A stretch of 12,613 bases of DNA from Flavobacteriaceae bacterium (GTDB taxonomy: Bacteria; Bacteroidota; Bacteroidia; Flavobacteriales; Flavobacteriaceae), in assembly GCA_021648755.1 (NCBI GenBank), contig JAKISG010000040.1, positions 1 to 12,613 of the forward strand, read 5' to 3'. Positions 6,478 through 12,613 of this stretch are shown one piece after another. The notes under the pieces were generated by a model. The model saw only the letters and a program-made list of their open reading frames with translations, was not told where the DNA came from and did no database searches. The position numbers were made by a program, and so were the translations under genes. How positions within the stretch are numbered: position 1 is the stretch's first letter; each line of letters begins with the position of its first letter.

Positions 6478-7920
6478 TTGAGTACGCTAAAACGTTTTTT
6501 TAAAGACACCCTAATTTATGGCTTAGCTGCCGTTTTGCCAAAGGCAATTAATGTGTTTTTAGTTAAATTAAAGACAACTATTTTTAATGCCGAAAATTAC
6601 TCAACAGATATTAATTTTTATGTCTATGCTGCATATTTTAATGTATTGCTAACCTATGGAATGGAGACTGCATTCTTTCGATTTTTTACTAAAGAAAAAG
6701 AGAAAGGTAAAATAATTTCGACAACATTTATAAGTTTAGTCATAACAACGCTATTATTTTTAGTTATTACTTTACTATTTTCAAACACATTAAGCAGTTT
6801 AGTTGGGTTTGCAAACCCGTTACATTTTAAATTGTTAATATTTACACTAGTTCTAGACACATTAGTTGTCGTACCATTTGCCTATTTACGTGTAACTAAC
6901 AGACCTATTAAGTTTACTTTTCTCAAAGTTAGCAATGTAATTGTTTCGGCACTATTAACTGTATTTTTTATTTGGGCTGTACCAAGTTATAAAATTGTAC
7001 TACCTGCATTTTTTATCCATTTATTTGGTAAGGCACCACAGGTAGTTTACATATTTTTAGCAGGTGTTATTGCTAGTTTATCAACACTGTTATTATTAAT
7101 TCCTACACTTTTAAAATTTAAACTAATTTTTGATAAAATTATTTTTAAAAAATTATTGAGATACGCTTTGCCAATTATGATTGCAGGTATTGCTTATGTA
7201 ACTAATGAAAATTTAGATAAAATTTTAATAAAAAAAATGCTTGGAGATACAAGTAATGGGATTTACGCCGCATGCTACAAATTAAGTGTATTTATGACCT
7301 TGTTTGTTTTGGCATTTCGATTAGGTGCTGAACCTTTTTTCTTTAACCAATCAGATAAAAAAAATGCCAAAGAAACGTATGCCATAATTCTAAATTGGTT
7401 TACTATTTTTGGTGGCTTTATTTTATTTATTATTGTTGCTTATATACATTTATTTTCAAAAATAATTCTAGGTAAAGAAGAATTTTATCAAGCATTACAT
7501 ATTGTACCAATACTATTATTAGCAAACTTGTTCTTAGGTATTTATCACAACTTAGCCATTTGGTATAAACTAACTGACAAAACTAAATATGGCATGTATT
7601 TTTCTATTATCGGCGCATTAATAACAGTAGTTTTAAATTTACTTTTAATTCAAAAATATGGTTACATCGTTTCTGCTTGGATTACTTTAGGGGTCTATTT
7701 TACGATGACTTTACTATCCTATTTTTATAGTAGAAAACACTATGCAATACCATACAATATTAAAAAAGTAAGCTTTTATATTATATTACCATCTGTATTA
7801 GCCGCAATTTCATATCTAAAATTTGAAAAAAATTATTATATATCTACAACACTTCTCATTTTATTTATTATAATTGTTTATTTTAAAGAACAAAAGTCAA
7901 TCAAAAATTTCATAAATTAA
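6478..7920 (+). CDS. Polysaccharide/lipid-linked oligosaccharide flippase, MOP superfamily (Wzx-like)
   Basis: A 480-residue integral inner-membrane protein with about 14 hydrophobic segments, the size and layout of Wzx/MurJ-like members of the MOP exporter superfamily. Such proteins flip lipid-linked sugars across the inner membrane for surface polysaccharide or cell-wall synthesis. The N-terminal pattern LKRFFKDTLIYGLAAVLPKAINVFL and the central KKLLRYALPIMIAGIAYVTNENLDKILIKKMLG are characteristic. Translation starts at TTG (6478-6480): a TAA lies three codons upstream in frame, and the first in-frame ATG is far inside the protein. Conserved residues begin just after the TTG. The upstream promoter is strong and the leader short. 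dut follows after 40 bases and may be co-transcribed. The substrate cannot be read from sequence. Confidence 0.83.
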   Translation: MSTLKRFFKDTLIYGLAAVLPKAINVFLVKLKTTIFNAENYSTDINFYVYAAYFNVLLTYGMETAFFRFFTKEKEKGKIISTTFISLVITTLLFLVITLLFSNTLSSLVGFANPLHFKLLIFTLVLDTLVVVPFAYLRVTNRPIKFTFLKVSNVIVSALLTVFFIWAVPSYKIVLPAFFIHLFGKAPQVVYIFLAGVIASLSTLLLLIPTLLKFKLIFDKIIFKKLLRYALPIMIAGIAYVTNENLDKILIKKMLGDTSNGIYAACYKLSVFMTLFVLAFRLGAEPFFFNQSDKKNAKETYAIILNWFTIFGGFILFIIVAYIHLFSKIILGKEEFYQALHIVPILLLANLFLGIYHNLAIWYKLTDKTKYGMYFSIIGALITVVLNLLLIQKYGYIVSAWITLGVYFTMTLLSYFYSRKHYAIPYNIKKVSFYIILPSVLAAISYLKFEKNYYISTTLLILFIIIVYFKEQKSIKNFIN

Positions 7921-7960
7921 AATAGGAAAATTCGCATTTTGCGACTTTATTAAAACAAAT

Positions 7961-8392
7961 ATGCAACTAAAAATAATAAATAAATCCAAACACGCTTTAC
8001 CACATTATGAAACAAATTCGGCTGCTGGTATGGATTTAAAAGCAAACTTAGATCAAGAAGTAATACTAAAACCCTTAGAGAGAGGCCTTATAAAAACAGG
8101 TTTATTTATTGCGCTACCATCAGGTTATGAAGCACAAGTTAGACCGAGAAGTGGTCTAGCAATAAAAAAAGGAATCACAGTATTAAATGCACCTGGAACT
8201 ATTGATGCAGACTATAGAGGTGAAATAGGTGTTATTTTAATCAATTTATCTAACGAAAATTTTGTTATAAAAGATGGCGATCGTATTGCACAATTAGTCA
8301 TTGCAAAATATAATCAAGCCATTTGGCAAGAAGTTGAACTATTAGACAAAACCAAACGTGGTAAAGATGGTTTTGGGAGTACTGGAGTATAA
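7961..8392 (+). CDS. dut: dUTP diphosphatase (dUTPase)
   Basis: This 143-residue trimeric cytosolic enzyme hydrolyses dUTP to dUMP and pyrophosphate, keeping uracil out of DNA and feeding thymidylate synthesis. All five family motifs are present in order: AAGMDL (21-26), RPRSGLA (61-67), GTIDADYRGEIG (79-90), GDRIAQLVI (106-114) and the flexible C-terminal RGKDGFGSTG (133-142). Asp82 matches the catalytic base and Tyr85 the residue that excludes ribonucleotides, by alignment to E. coli Asp90 and Tyr93. Length is normal. It lies 40 bases after the flippase gene with no convincing promoter between, so a two-gene transcript is likely. A small inverted repeat, CGCA-TTT-TGCG, sits in that gap. Confidence 0.95.
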   Translation: MQLKIINKSKHALPHYETNSAAGMDLKANLDQEVILKPLERGLIKTGLFIALPSGYEAQVRPRSGLAIKKGITVLNAPGTIDADYRGEIGVILINLSNENFVIKDGDRIAQLVIAKYNQAIWQEVELLDKTKRGKDGFGSTGV

Positions 8393-8426
8393 CAAGTCAC
8401 TTATTTTTCAATTTGAACGTATAGAA

Positions 8427-8447
8427 TTTTTGAAATAAATTCAAAAA
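8427..8447 (+). terminator. AT-only-type hairpin after dut, possible weak terminator
   Basis: TTTTTGAA, loop ATAAA, and TTCAAAAA form a perfect 8-bp stem 35 bases after the dut stop. It has just one G-C pair and no T-tract on the + side, so stability is low. The 169-bp gap up to the next gene shows no clear promoter. Confidence 0.2.
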
Positions 8448-8561
8448 AATATTTCAATATTATTTTGAACAAATATAGGGTTTGGTATAAATATTGATTA
8501 TTATAAAGAATAATATAAAAACAATATTTAAAAATCAAAAACGTTATAGAATAAATATGCA

Positions 8562-9107
8562 ATGAAAATACAAAAAATTATATCATTATTATTAATGAGT
8601 GTCATTATAACATCTTGTGTTAGTGATGTTGATTTTAATCAAGTAGATGACATTAGTATACAGCCAATTGTAAAATCATCTATCCTGTATTTTAATGCAA
8701 CAACAAATGATTTTATTGACCCTATAACAAATGATCCTATAACATTTATTTCTGACACAACAGATATGCGCCTTTTTGATAGTAGTTTAGCCCAAGAAGA
8801 TGTTACCAAAATAGTTTTAAAATTTAATATAGAAAATACATTTAATAAGAATTTTAATCTAGAATATATTTTTTTTAATGAAGCTAATGAAGTAATAACT
8901 TCGATTCCTTTTAATATTATAAATAACAATATTTTAGAACAAGAAATTAGTTATGAAAATGGTGATTTACAAAATCTTTTAAGTGCAAAAAAAATTGCTG
9001 TTATCGCTACTATAGAAGTTAATCAAGATTCAACAACACCCTCAATGTTTTTAAATTTTCAATCTGCTGCGGATAGTTATTTTAATATAGTTGTTAATGA
9101 AAATTAA
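8562..9107 (+). CDS. Hypothetical lipoprotein paired with the DUF5723 protein
   Basis: A 181-residue precursor with a clear lipoprotein signal: MKIQK, a hydrophobic core, then IITSC with Cys19 as the lipidated residue. The mature part is acidic at first (VSDVDFNQVDDI) and then alternates short strands (SSILYFNATTNDF, KIVLKFNIENTF, NLEYIFFNEA, KIAVIATIEV), suggesting a beta-sandwich. No catalytic motif or named domain is recognised. Its last 11 bases overlap the start of the next gene, so the two proteins are probably made together. A role as an envelope partner of that barrel protein is inferred. Just before the start, ATGCAATGA forms a two-codon frame whose TGA overlaps the true ATG (8562-8564). 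No dut-to-lipoprotein promoter was identified with confidence. Confidence 0.75.
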   Translation: MKIQKIISLLLMSVIITSCVSDVDFNQVDDISIQPIVKSSILYFNATTNDFIDPITNDPITFISDTTDMRLFDSSLAQEDVTKIVLKFNIENTFNKNFNLEYIFFNEANEVITSIPFNIINNNILEQEISYENGDLQNLLSAKKIAVIATIEVNQDSTTPSMFLNFQSAADSYFNIVVNEN

Positions 9108-10452
9108 ATTAAATAATTTTTTAATCTTATTTTTGTGTATTAATACGGTTACTGCGCAAAATAAAAAAATTCTATTTGGCTTTGATGAAATTCCTCAGAG
9201 TTTAATGGTAAACCCTGGAACAAATATAAATTATAACCGCCATATTGGTATTCCGTTATTATCGGGTGCTTATATTCACGCTGGTTTAACAGGTTTTAGT
9301 ATTGCCGATTTATTTGCTAATGACGGAATTGATATAAATTCTAAATTACGTAATTTATTAGAACAAACTAATCGTAATGATTACTATACCGTTAATCAAC
9401 AATTAGAATTATTTAATTTTGGTTTTCGATTAAAAAATCCTAGAGATTATGTGAGTTTTGGTTTTTATCAAGAGTTTGATGGTATCATATATCACCCAAA
9501 AGATATTGTAACTCTTGCTCTTGAAGGAAATCAAGAAATAGGCAGGGCATTTAATTTAGAAGACTTAAGTTTTAAAGCATCACTTATTGGTGTGTATCAT
9601 ATAGGTATAAATAGAAAAATTAATAGAAAGTTAACTGTAGGGGTAAGAGGCAAAATATATTTAAGCGTTTTTAATACTACATCTGTAAATAATTCTGGTG
9701 TATTTATTACGGAAACTGGTGAAAATAATTTTTATAATCTTCAATTAGTAGATGCTAACTTATCTTTAAGGACATCTGGTATCGTAAATAATAATGCTGT
9801 TTTTAGTAAATTTTTATTTAGTGGCAATATGGGTCTAGGTGTCGATCTTGGATTAACATATAAACTAGAAGAGGGTTTAGAAATTAGCGCTAGTATTCTA
9901 GATTTAGGTTTTATTAGACACCGAAAAGACATTAGAAATTACGGAGTTAAAGGAAATCAAATGTTTGAAGGTTTAAACCTTCTGTTTCCAACAGAAGAAA
10001 ATAATGAATATTGGCAAAGTTTAGAAGACGAATTTGAAGAGGATTTACCTTTAGATACTTTAAATGTAAAATATACAACTACAAGATCTACAAAATTAAA
10101 TGGTAGTTTTGCTTATAGGTTTGGTAAAAAAAATAAAAATGATTGCTTACGCTCTGAATCAAAAAATAAATTGCCCAATGAGATAGGCATTCAATTATAT
10201 ACTATTCTTAGACCTAGGCGACCACAATTTGCAACTACATTATATTATTACAGACGCTTAACAGAGCAATTGAGAATTAAAACTACTTATACCGTAGATG
10301 ATTATAATTTTACTAATATTGGTTTTGGTCTAACAACTCATTTTAAGAAATATAACTTTTATGTTACTGCAGATAATTTATTGGGTTATGTAGATTTATC
10401 TAAAAGCAAAAATCAAGCTGTCCAATTTGGTATGAACTTAATTTTTGAATAA
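9097..10452 (+). CDS. DUF5723 family outer-membrane protein
   Basis: A 451-residue precursor. Residues 1-20 are a signal peptide (MKIKLNNFLILFLCINTVTA, then Q21). The mature start DEIPQSLMVNPGTNINYNRH and IGIPLLSGAYIHAGLTGFS match the typical DUF5723 opening, in which an NP motif is followed by a G-P-LS strand. The remainder is rich in amphipathic strands and ends in VQFGMNLIFE, as expected of a beta-barrel of the Bacteroidota outer membrane. An acidic loop (NNEYWQSLEDEFEEDLP) lies in the middle third. The frame also extends six bases upstream to a TTG at 9091, but ATG 9097 gives a clean signal peptide and is preferred. It overlaps the lipoprotein gene by 11 bp, consistent with translational coupling. 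The family has no established function. Confidence 0.82.
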   Translation: MKIKLNNFLILFLCINTVTAQNKKILFGFDEIPQSLMVNPGTNINYNRHIGIPLLSGAYIHAGLTGFSIADLFANDGIDINSKLRNLLEQTNRNDYYTVNQQLELFNFGFRLKNPRDYVSFGFYQEFDGIIYHPKDIVTLALEGNQEIGRAFNLEDLSFKASLIGVYHIGINRKINRKLTVGVRGKIYLSVFNTTSVNNSGVFITETGENNFYNLQLVDANLSLRTSGIVNNNAVFSKFLFSGNMGLGVDLGLTYKLEEGLEISASILDLGFIRHRKDIRNYGVKGNQMFEGLNLLFPTEENNEYWQSLEDEFEEDLPLDTLNVKYTTTRSTKLNGSFAYRFGKKNKNDCLRSESKNKLPNEIGIQLYTILRPRRPQFATTLYYYRRLTEQLRIKTTYTVDDYNFTNIGFGLTTHFKKYNFYVTADNLLGYVDLSKSKNQAVQFGMNLIFE

Positions 10453-10458
10453 TTTTTC

Positions 10459-10516
10459 CGTCACAATGACGACCAGTTAGTTGTCTTGTAAAATACTTTT
10501 TCGAGAGTAATTTTTT
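10459..10516. terminator. Two small hairpins between convergent genes, possible bidirectional terminator
   Basis: CGTCA-CAA-TGACG (10459-10471) is a perfect 5-bp GC-containing stem. On the minus strand it is followed by GGAAAAATT, and on the plus strand it is preceded by five Ts. A second, imperfect stem (AAATACT at 10491-10497, loop, AGTAATTT at 10506-10513) is followed by TTT on the plus strand. The 76-bp gap between the DUF5723 stop and the formate ligase stop is where such a structure is expected, but each hairpin alone is weak. Confidence 0.3.
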
Positions 10517-10528
10517 AAAAGAAAAGCA

Positions 10529-12205
10529 CTAAGATAGTCCTGAAATAACACCATTATCATCAATGGTCATTCCTTCGCTCGCTGGTGTTTCTGGCAACCC
10601 TGGCATACGCATCATTTTACCTAATATAGGAATTAAAAACCGCGCTCCTGCAGCAATTTCTATTTCACGAACAGTTATTCTAAAGCCTGTTGGACGGCCA
10701 AGTAACTTATCATTATCCGAAAAAGATTTTTGCGTTTTTGCCATGCAAATTGCAAAATCGCTAAACCCTAAACGCTCAATTCGTTTTAAGTTTAGTTGTG
10801 CTTTTCGATCAAAATCAACACCATCTGCACCGTAAATTTCACGAGCGATAGTTTCTATTTTTTCTACAACAGGTGATTTAAAGTCGTAAATTGGTTTAAA
10901 TGTTTTGGTTTGGTTTTCAACTACATTTACTACTGCTTTGGCTAAATCTTGCGTCCCGTTTCCTCCTTTTTTCCAGCCTTCTGATAACACTGCTTGCACA
11001 CCTAAAACGGCACATTTTTTTTTAACAAAATTAATTTCTGCCTCGCTATCATTAGTAAATGCATTAATAGCAACAACTGGTTCTATATTAAATTTACGAA
11101 TGTTTTCAATATGTTTTTCTACGTTTGCAAATCCGTTTTGAACAAACGCTATATTTGGCGTATTATATGCCTCTTTTGGCGAACCTCCATGATGACGCAA
11201 GGCTCTAATAGTTACTACTAAAACTACGCATTTAGGATTTAAACCTGCACTTGCACATTTAATGTCTAAAAATTTTTCGGCCCCTAAATCTGCTCCAAAA
11301 CCTGCTTCGGTTACTACATAGTTAGAAAGTGATAATCCCATTTTTGTAGCAATAATAGTATTAGTTCCTTGGGCAATATTTGCAAATGGTCCACCGTGAA
11401 TGATTGCTGGATTTTTTTCTAAGGTTTGTACTAAATTAGGTTTTATAGCATCTTTTAATAAAATTGCCATAGCATTTTCTGCCTTTAAATCACGTGCAAA
11501 AATTGGTTTTTTATCAAATGTAAATCCAATAAAAATATCGCCTAGACGTTGCTTTAAATCTTTAAAATCGGTTGCCATACAAAGTATTGCCATGACTTCG
11601 GACGCAGGTGTGATATTAAAACTATCTTGTCTAGGTATTCCATTTGCTGTTCCTCCAAGACCTATAGTTATATCTCGTAACGCCCTATCATTCATGTCAA
11701 TTACCCGTTTCCAAGAGATGGTTCTTCCGTCAAGATTTAAATTTTTAGTTTTACTTTGTAAATTATTATCAATTAAAGCGGCTAATAAATTATTGGCTTT
11801 TTCAACAGCATTAAAGTCGCCTGTAAAATGTAAATTAATATCTTCCATAGGTACAACTTGTGAATATCCGCCTCCTGCGGCACCTCCTTTAATTCCGAAA
11901 ACAGGTCCTAAAGATGGTTCTCGTAAAACTACTATTGTTTGTTTGCCAATTTTGTTTAGACCCTCTGTTAAACCTATAGAAACGGTAGTTTTTCCTTCGC
12001 CTGCAGGTGTTGGTGTTAATGCTGTAACTAAAATTAAATGATTATTTTTAATTTTATTTTCAGCGATTAAATTTAGAGGCAATTTTGCTTTGTATTTTCC
12101 ATAATATTCTAAATCATCTTCTTGAATATTAATTTTTTTTGCAATTTCTTTAATATGATGTAACTTGGTTTTTTGAGCAATTTCAATATCGGTTAGGTAC
12201 GCCAT
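10529..12205 (-). CDS. fhs: Formate-tetrahydrofolate ligase (10-formyl-THF synthetase)
   Basis: This 558-residue cytosolic enzyme joins formate to tetrahydrofolate using ATP, giving 10-formyl-THF for purine synthesis and initiator-tRNA formylation. The length matches the family (about 555-560). Visible motifs are the P-loop TPAGEGKTT (66-74), REPSLGPVFGIKGGAAGGG (95-113), IHGGPFANIAQG (269-280), EAGFGADLGAEKF (300-312), SEGWKKGGNG (408-417) and the C-terminal RMPGLPETPASEG (533-545). Phe303 and Trp411 correspond to the residues that stack on the folate ring in the Moorella enzyme. The start ATG (12203-12205) follows a short leader with a TAnnTTTG element. No other folate gene is adjacent; a YggS-family gene lies upstream on the same strand, separated by 245 bases. 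A long open frame on the opposite strand is a coding shadow. Confidence 0.96.
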   Translation of the reverse strand: MAYLTDIEIAQKTKLHHIKEIAKKINIQEDDLEYYGKYKAKLPLNLIAENKIKNNHLILVTALTPTPAGEGKTTVSIGLTEGLNKIGKQTIVVLREPSLGPVFGIKGGAAGGGYSQVVPMEDINLHFTGDFNAVEKANNLLAALIDNNLQSKTKNLNLDGRTISWKRVIDMNDRALRDITIGLGGTANGIPRQDSFNITPASEVMAILCMATDFKDLKQRLGDIFIGFTFDKKPIFARDLKAENAMAILLKDAIKPNLVQTLEKNPAIIHGGPFANIAQGTNTIIATKMGLSLSNYVVTEAGFGADLGAEKFLDIKCASAGLNPKCVVLVVTIRALRHHGGSPKEAYNTPNIAFVQNGFANVEKHIENIRKFNIEPVVAINAFTNDSEAEINFVKKKCAVLGVQAVLSEGWKKGGNGTQDLAKAVVNVVENQTKTFKPIYDFKSPVVEKIETIAREIYGADGVDFDRKAQLNLKRIERLGFSDFAICMAKTQKSFSDNDKLLGRPTGFRITVREIEIAAGARFLIPILGKMMRMPGLPETPASEGMTIDDNGVISGLS

Positions 12206-12227
12206 TTTATATAAGGTTTTTAAAAAA

Positions 12228-12235
12228 CAAATTTA
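12228..12235 (-). promoter_or_regulatory. Candidate -7 promoter element for the formate ligase gene
   Basis: On the minus strand this reads TAAATTTG, an exact TAnnTTTG match, ending 22 bases before the ATG. A TTG lies 14 bases further upstream, which is short of the usual spacing. Element and leader length agree with the flippase promoter. Confidence 0.42.
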
Positions 12236-12366
12236 GGTAACAAAAACTACAATCTAGTCCTTTTAAGTTAATTTTTAGGGATATTTATATTATTATCTGT
12301 TCTATAAAGTACAATGTTATTTTAACAGTTCTAAATTAAGTCGCAGATTATTAAAAAAAGAGTGAA

Positions 12367-12403
12367 AACCAAAAATCTATTTTGCTTTGAATGTATTTTG
12401 GTT
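12367..12403 (-). terminator. Inverted repeat downstream of the YggS-family gene
   Basis: AACCAAAA (12367-12374) and TTTTGGTT (12396-12403) can pair over 8 bp around a 21-nt loop. On the minus strand the second arm is followed within about ten bases by a run of seven Ts. It may end the YggS-family transcript, though the loop is long. The rest of this gap holds only a short protein-like stretch described under findings. Confidence 0.25.
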
Positions 12404-12450
12404 AGGTCCTCTACAGCAAGTGAATTACACAGTTCTTTGTTATCTGCTGG

Positions 12451-12613
12451 CTATTTTTCGTTCCAATAATAACTATCTGGATATATTCGTTTTCCAAAAA
12501 TAGCTGTTCCAACTCTCACTATTGTTGCTCCTTCTTGTATTGCTATTTCTAAATCACCACTCATTCCCATTGATAATTCATTAACAGGTATTCCCTTTTC
12601 AAGAAGTACTGTT
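12451..12613 (-). CDS. yggS: YggS-family pyridoxal phosphate-binding protein, C-terminal end, cut by the window edge
   Basis: Fifty-three codons and a TAG stop (12451-12453) are visible on the minus strand; the rest lies beyond the window. The peptide contains LSMGMSGDLEIAIQEGATIVRVGTAIFGKR in pieces: the SMGMSGD phosphate-binding turn and the VRVGTAIFG ending are diagnostic of the YggS/PROSC (PLPBP) family. This single-domain fold-type III protein binds pyridoxal 5'-phosphate and helps regulate free PLP and amino-acid balance, without a firmly known catalytic activity. The visible C-terminus (RIYPDSYYWNEK) is of normal length for flavobacterial members. It is on the same strand as the formate ligase gene but 245 bases away, so a shared transcript is uncertain. 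Confidence 0.9.
   Translation of the reverse strand, partial: TVLLEKGIPVNELSMGMSGDLEIAIQEGATIVRVGTAIFGKRIYPDSYYWNEK

Noticed and set aside
6654..6860. A 68-codon minus frame inside the flippase gene
   Set aside because: It is antisense to predicted membrane segments, with no start context or domain.
9091..9096. TTG at 9091 as start of the DUF5723 gene
   Set aside because: ATG at 9097 in the same frame gives a standard signal peptide. The upstream extension adds just two residues.
10459..10471. CGTCACAATGACG as a REP-type repeat like GTCATTGCGA families
   Set aside because: Only one short copy is present in the window and the match is a simple 5-bp hairpin. It is better treated as part of a possible terminator.
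11400..12041. A 213-codon open frame on the + strand inside the formate ligase gene
   Set aside because: It lies wholly antisense to a gene with full family motifs. The translation has no recognisable domain and follows from the codon use of the other strand.

Overview
The window looks like a piece of a Flavobacteriaceae (Bacteroidota) chromosome. The DNA is AT-rich, leaders lack clear Shine-Dalgarno sequences, and several genes are preceded by the Bacteroidota -7 element TAnnTTTG. The protein families are typical of the group: a DUF5723 outer-membrane protein, TlpA/DUF4369-like lipoproteins, a flavobacterial-type ABC-F protein and a TssD-like fragment. No rRNA, tRNA, CRISPR array or intact insertion sequence was found. 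Genus and species cannot be named from this.

Layout from left to right. (1) On the minus strand at the left edge is the N-terminal part of a TssD/Hcp-like type VI secretion tube protein. It has richer GC than its surroundings and no ATG/GTG/TTG start, although a -7 element sits at the right distance. (2) A minus-strand ABC-F ATPase of the YbiT-like group follows. One of its two composite ATP sites looks canonical and the other degenerate. (3) A 403-bp gene-free stretch holds a 162-bp nested palindrome that resembles a MITE. (4) Next come a small minus-strand outer-membrane barrel and, divergent from it, a lipoprotein with a thioredoxin-like C-terminal domain that lacks the CxxC motif. (5) A plus-strand run holds a DEAD-box RNA helicase with a structured leader, a MOP-superfamily polysaccharide flippase starting at TTG, and dUTPase (dut). 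(6) A lipoprotein gene overlaps a DUF5723 outer-membrane protein gene by 11 bp; the two are probably translated together. (7) Convergent to these, on the minus strand, are formate-tetrahydrofolate ligase and, cut by the right edge, the C-terminus of a YggS-family PLP-binding protein.

Most genes are housekeeping: RNA remodelling, nucleotide-pool sanitation, one-carbon metabolism, PLP homeostasis and ribosome-associated ATPase. They are mixed with cell-envelope genes of unknown function. The less ordinary items are the TssD-like gene without a normal start, the paired loss of motifs in the ABC-F protein, the nested palindrome, the helicase leader with an upstream ORF and start-proximal hairpin, and the overlapping lipoprotein/DUF5723 pair. 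I do not see a complete, clearly undescribed multi-gene system.
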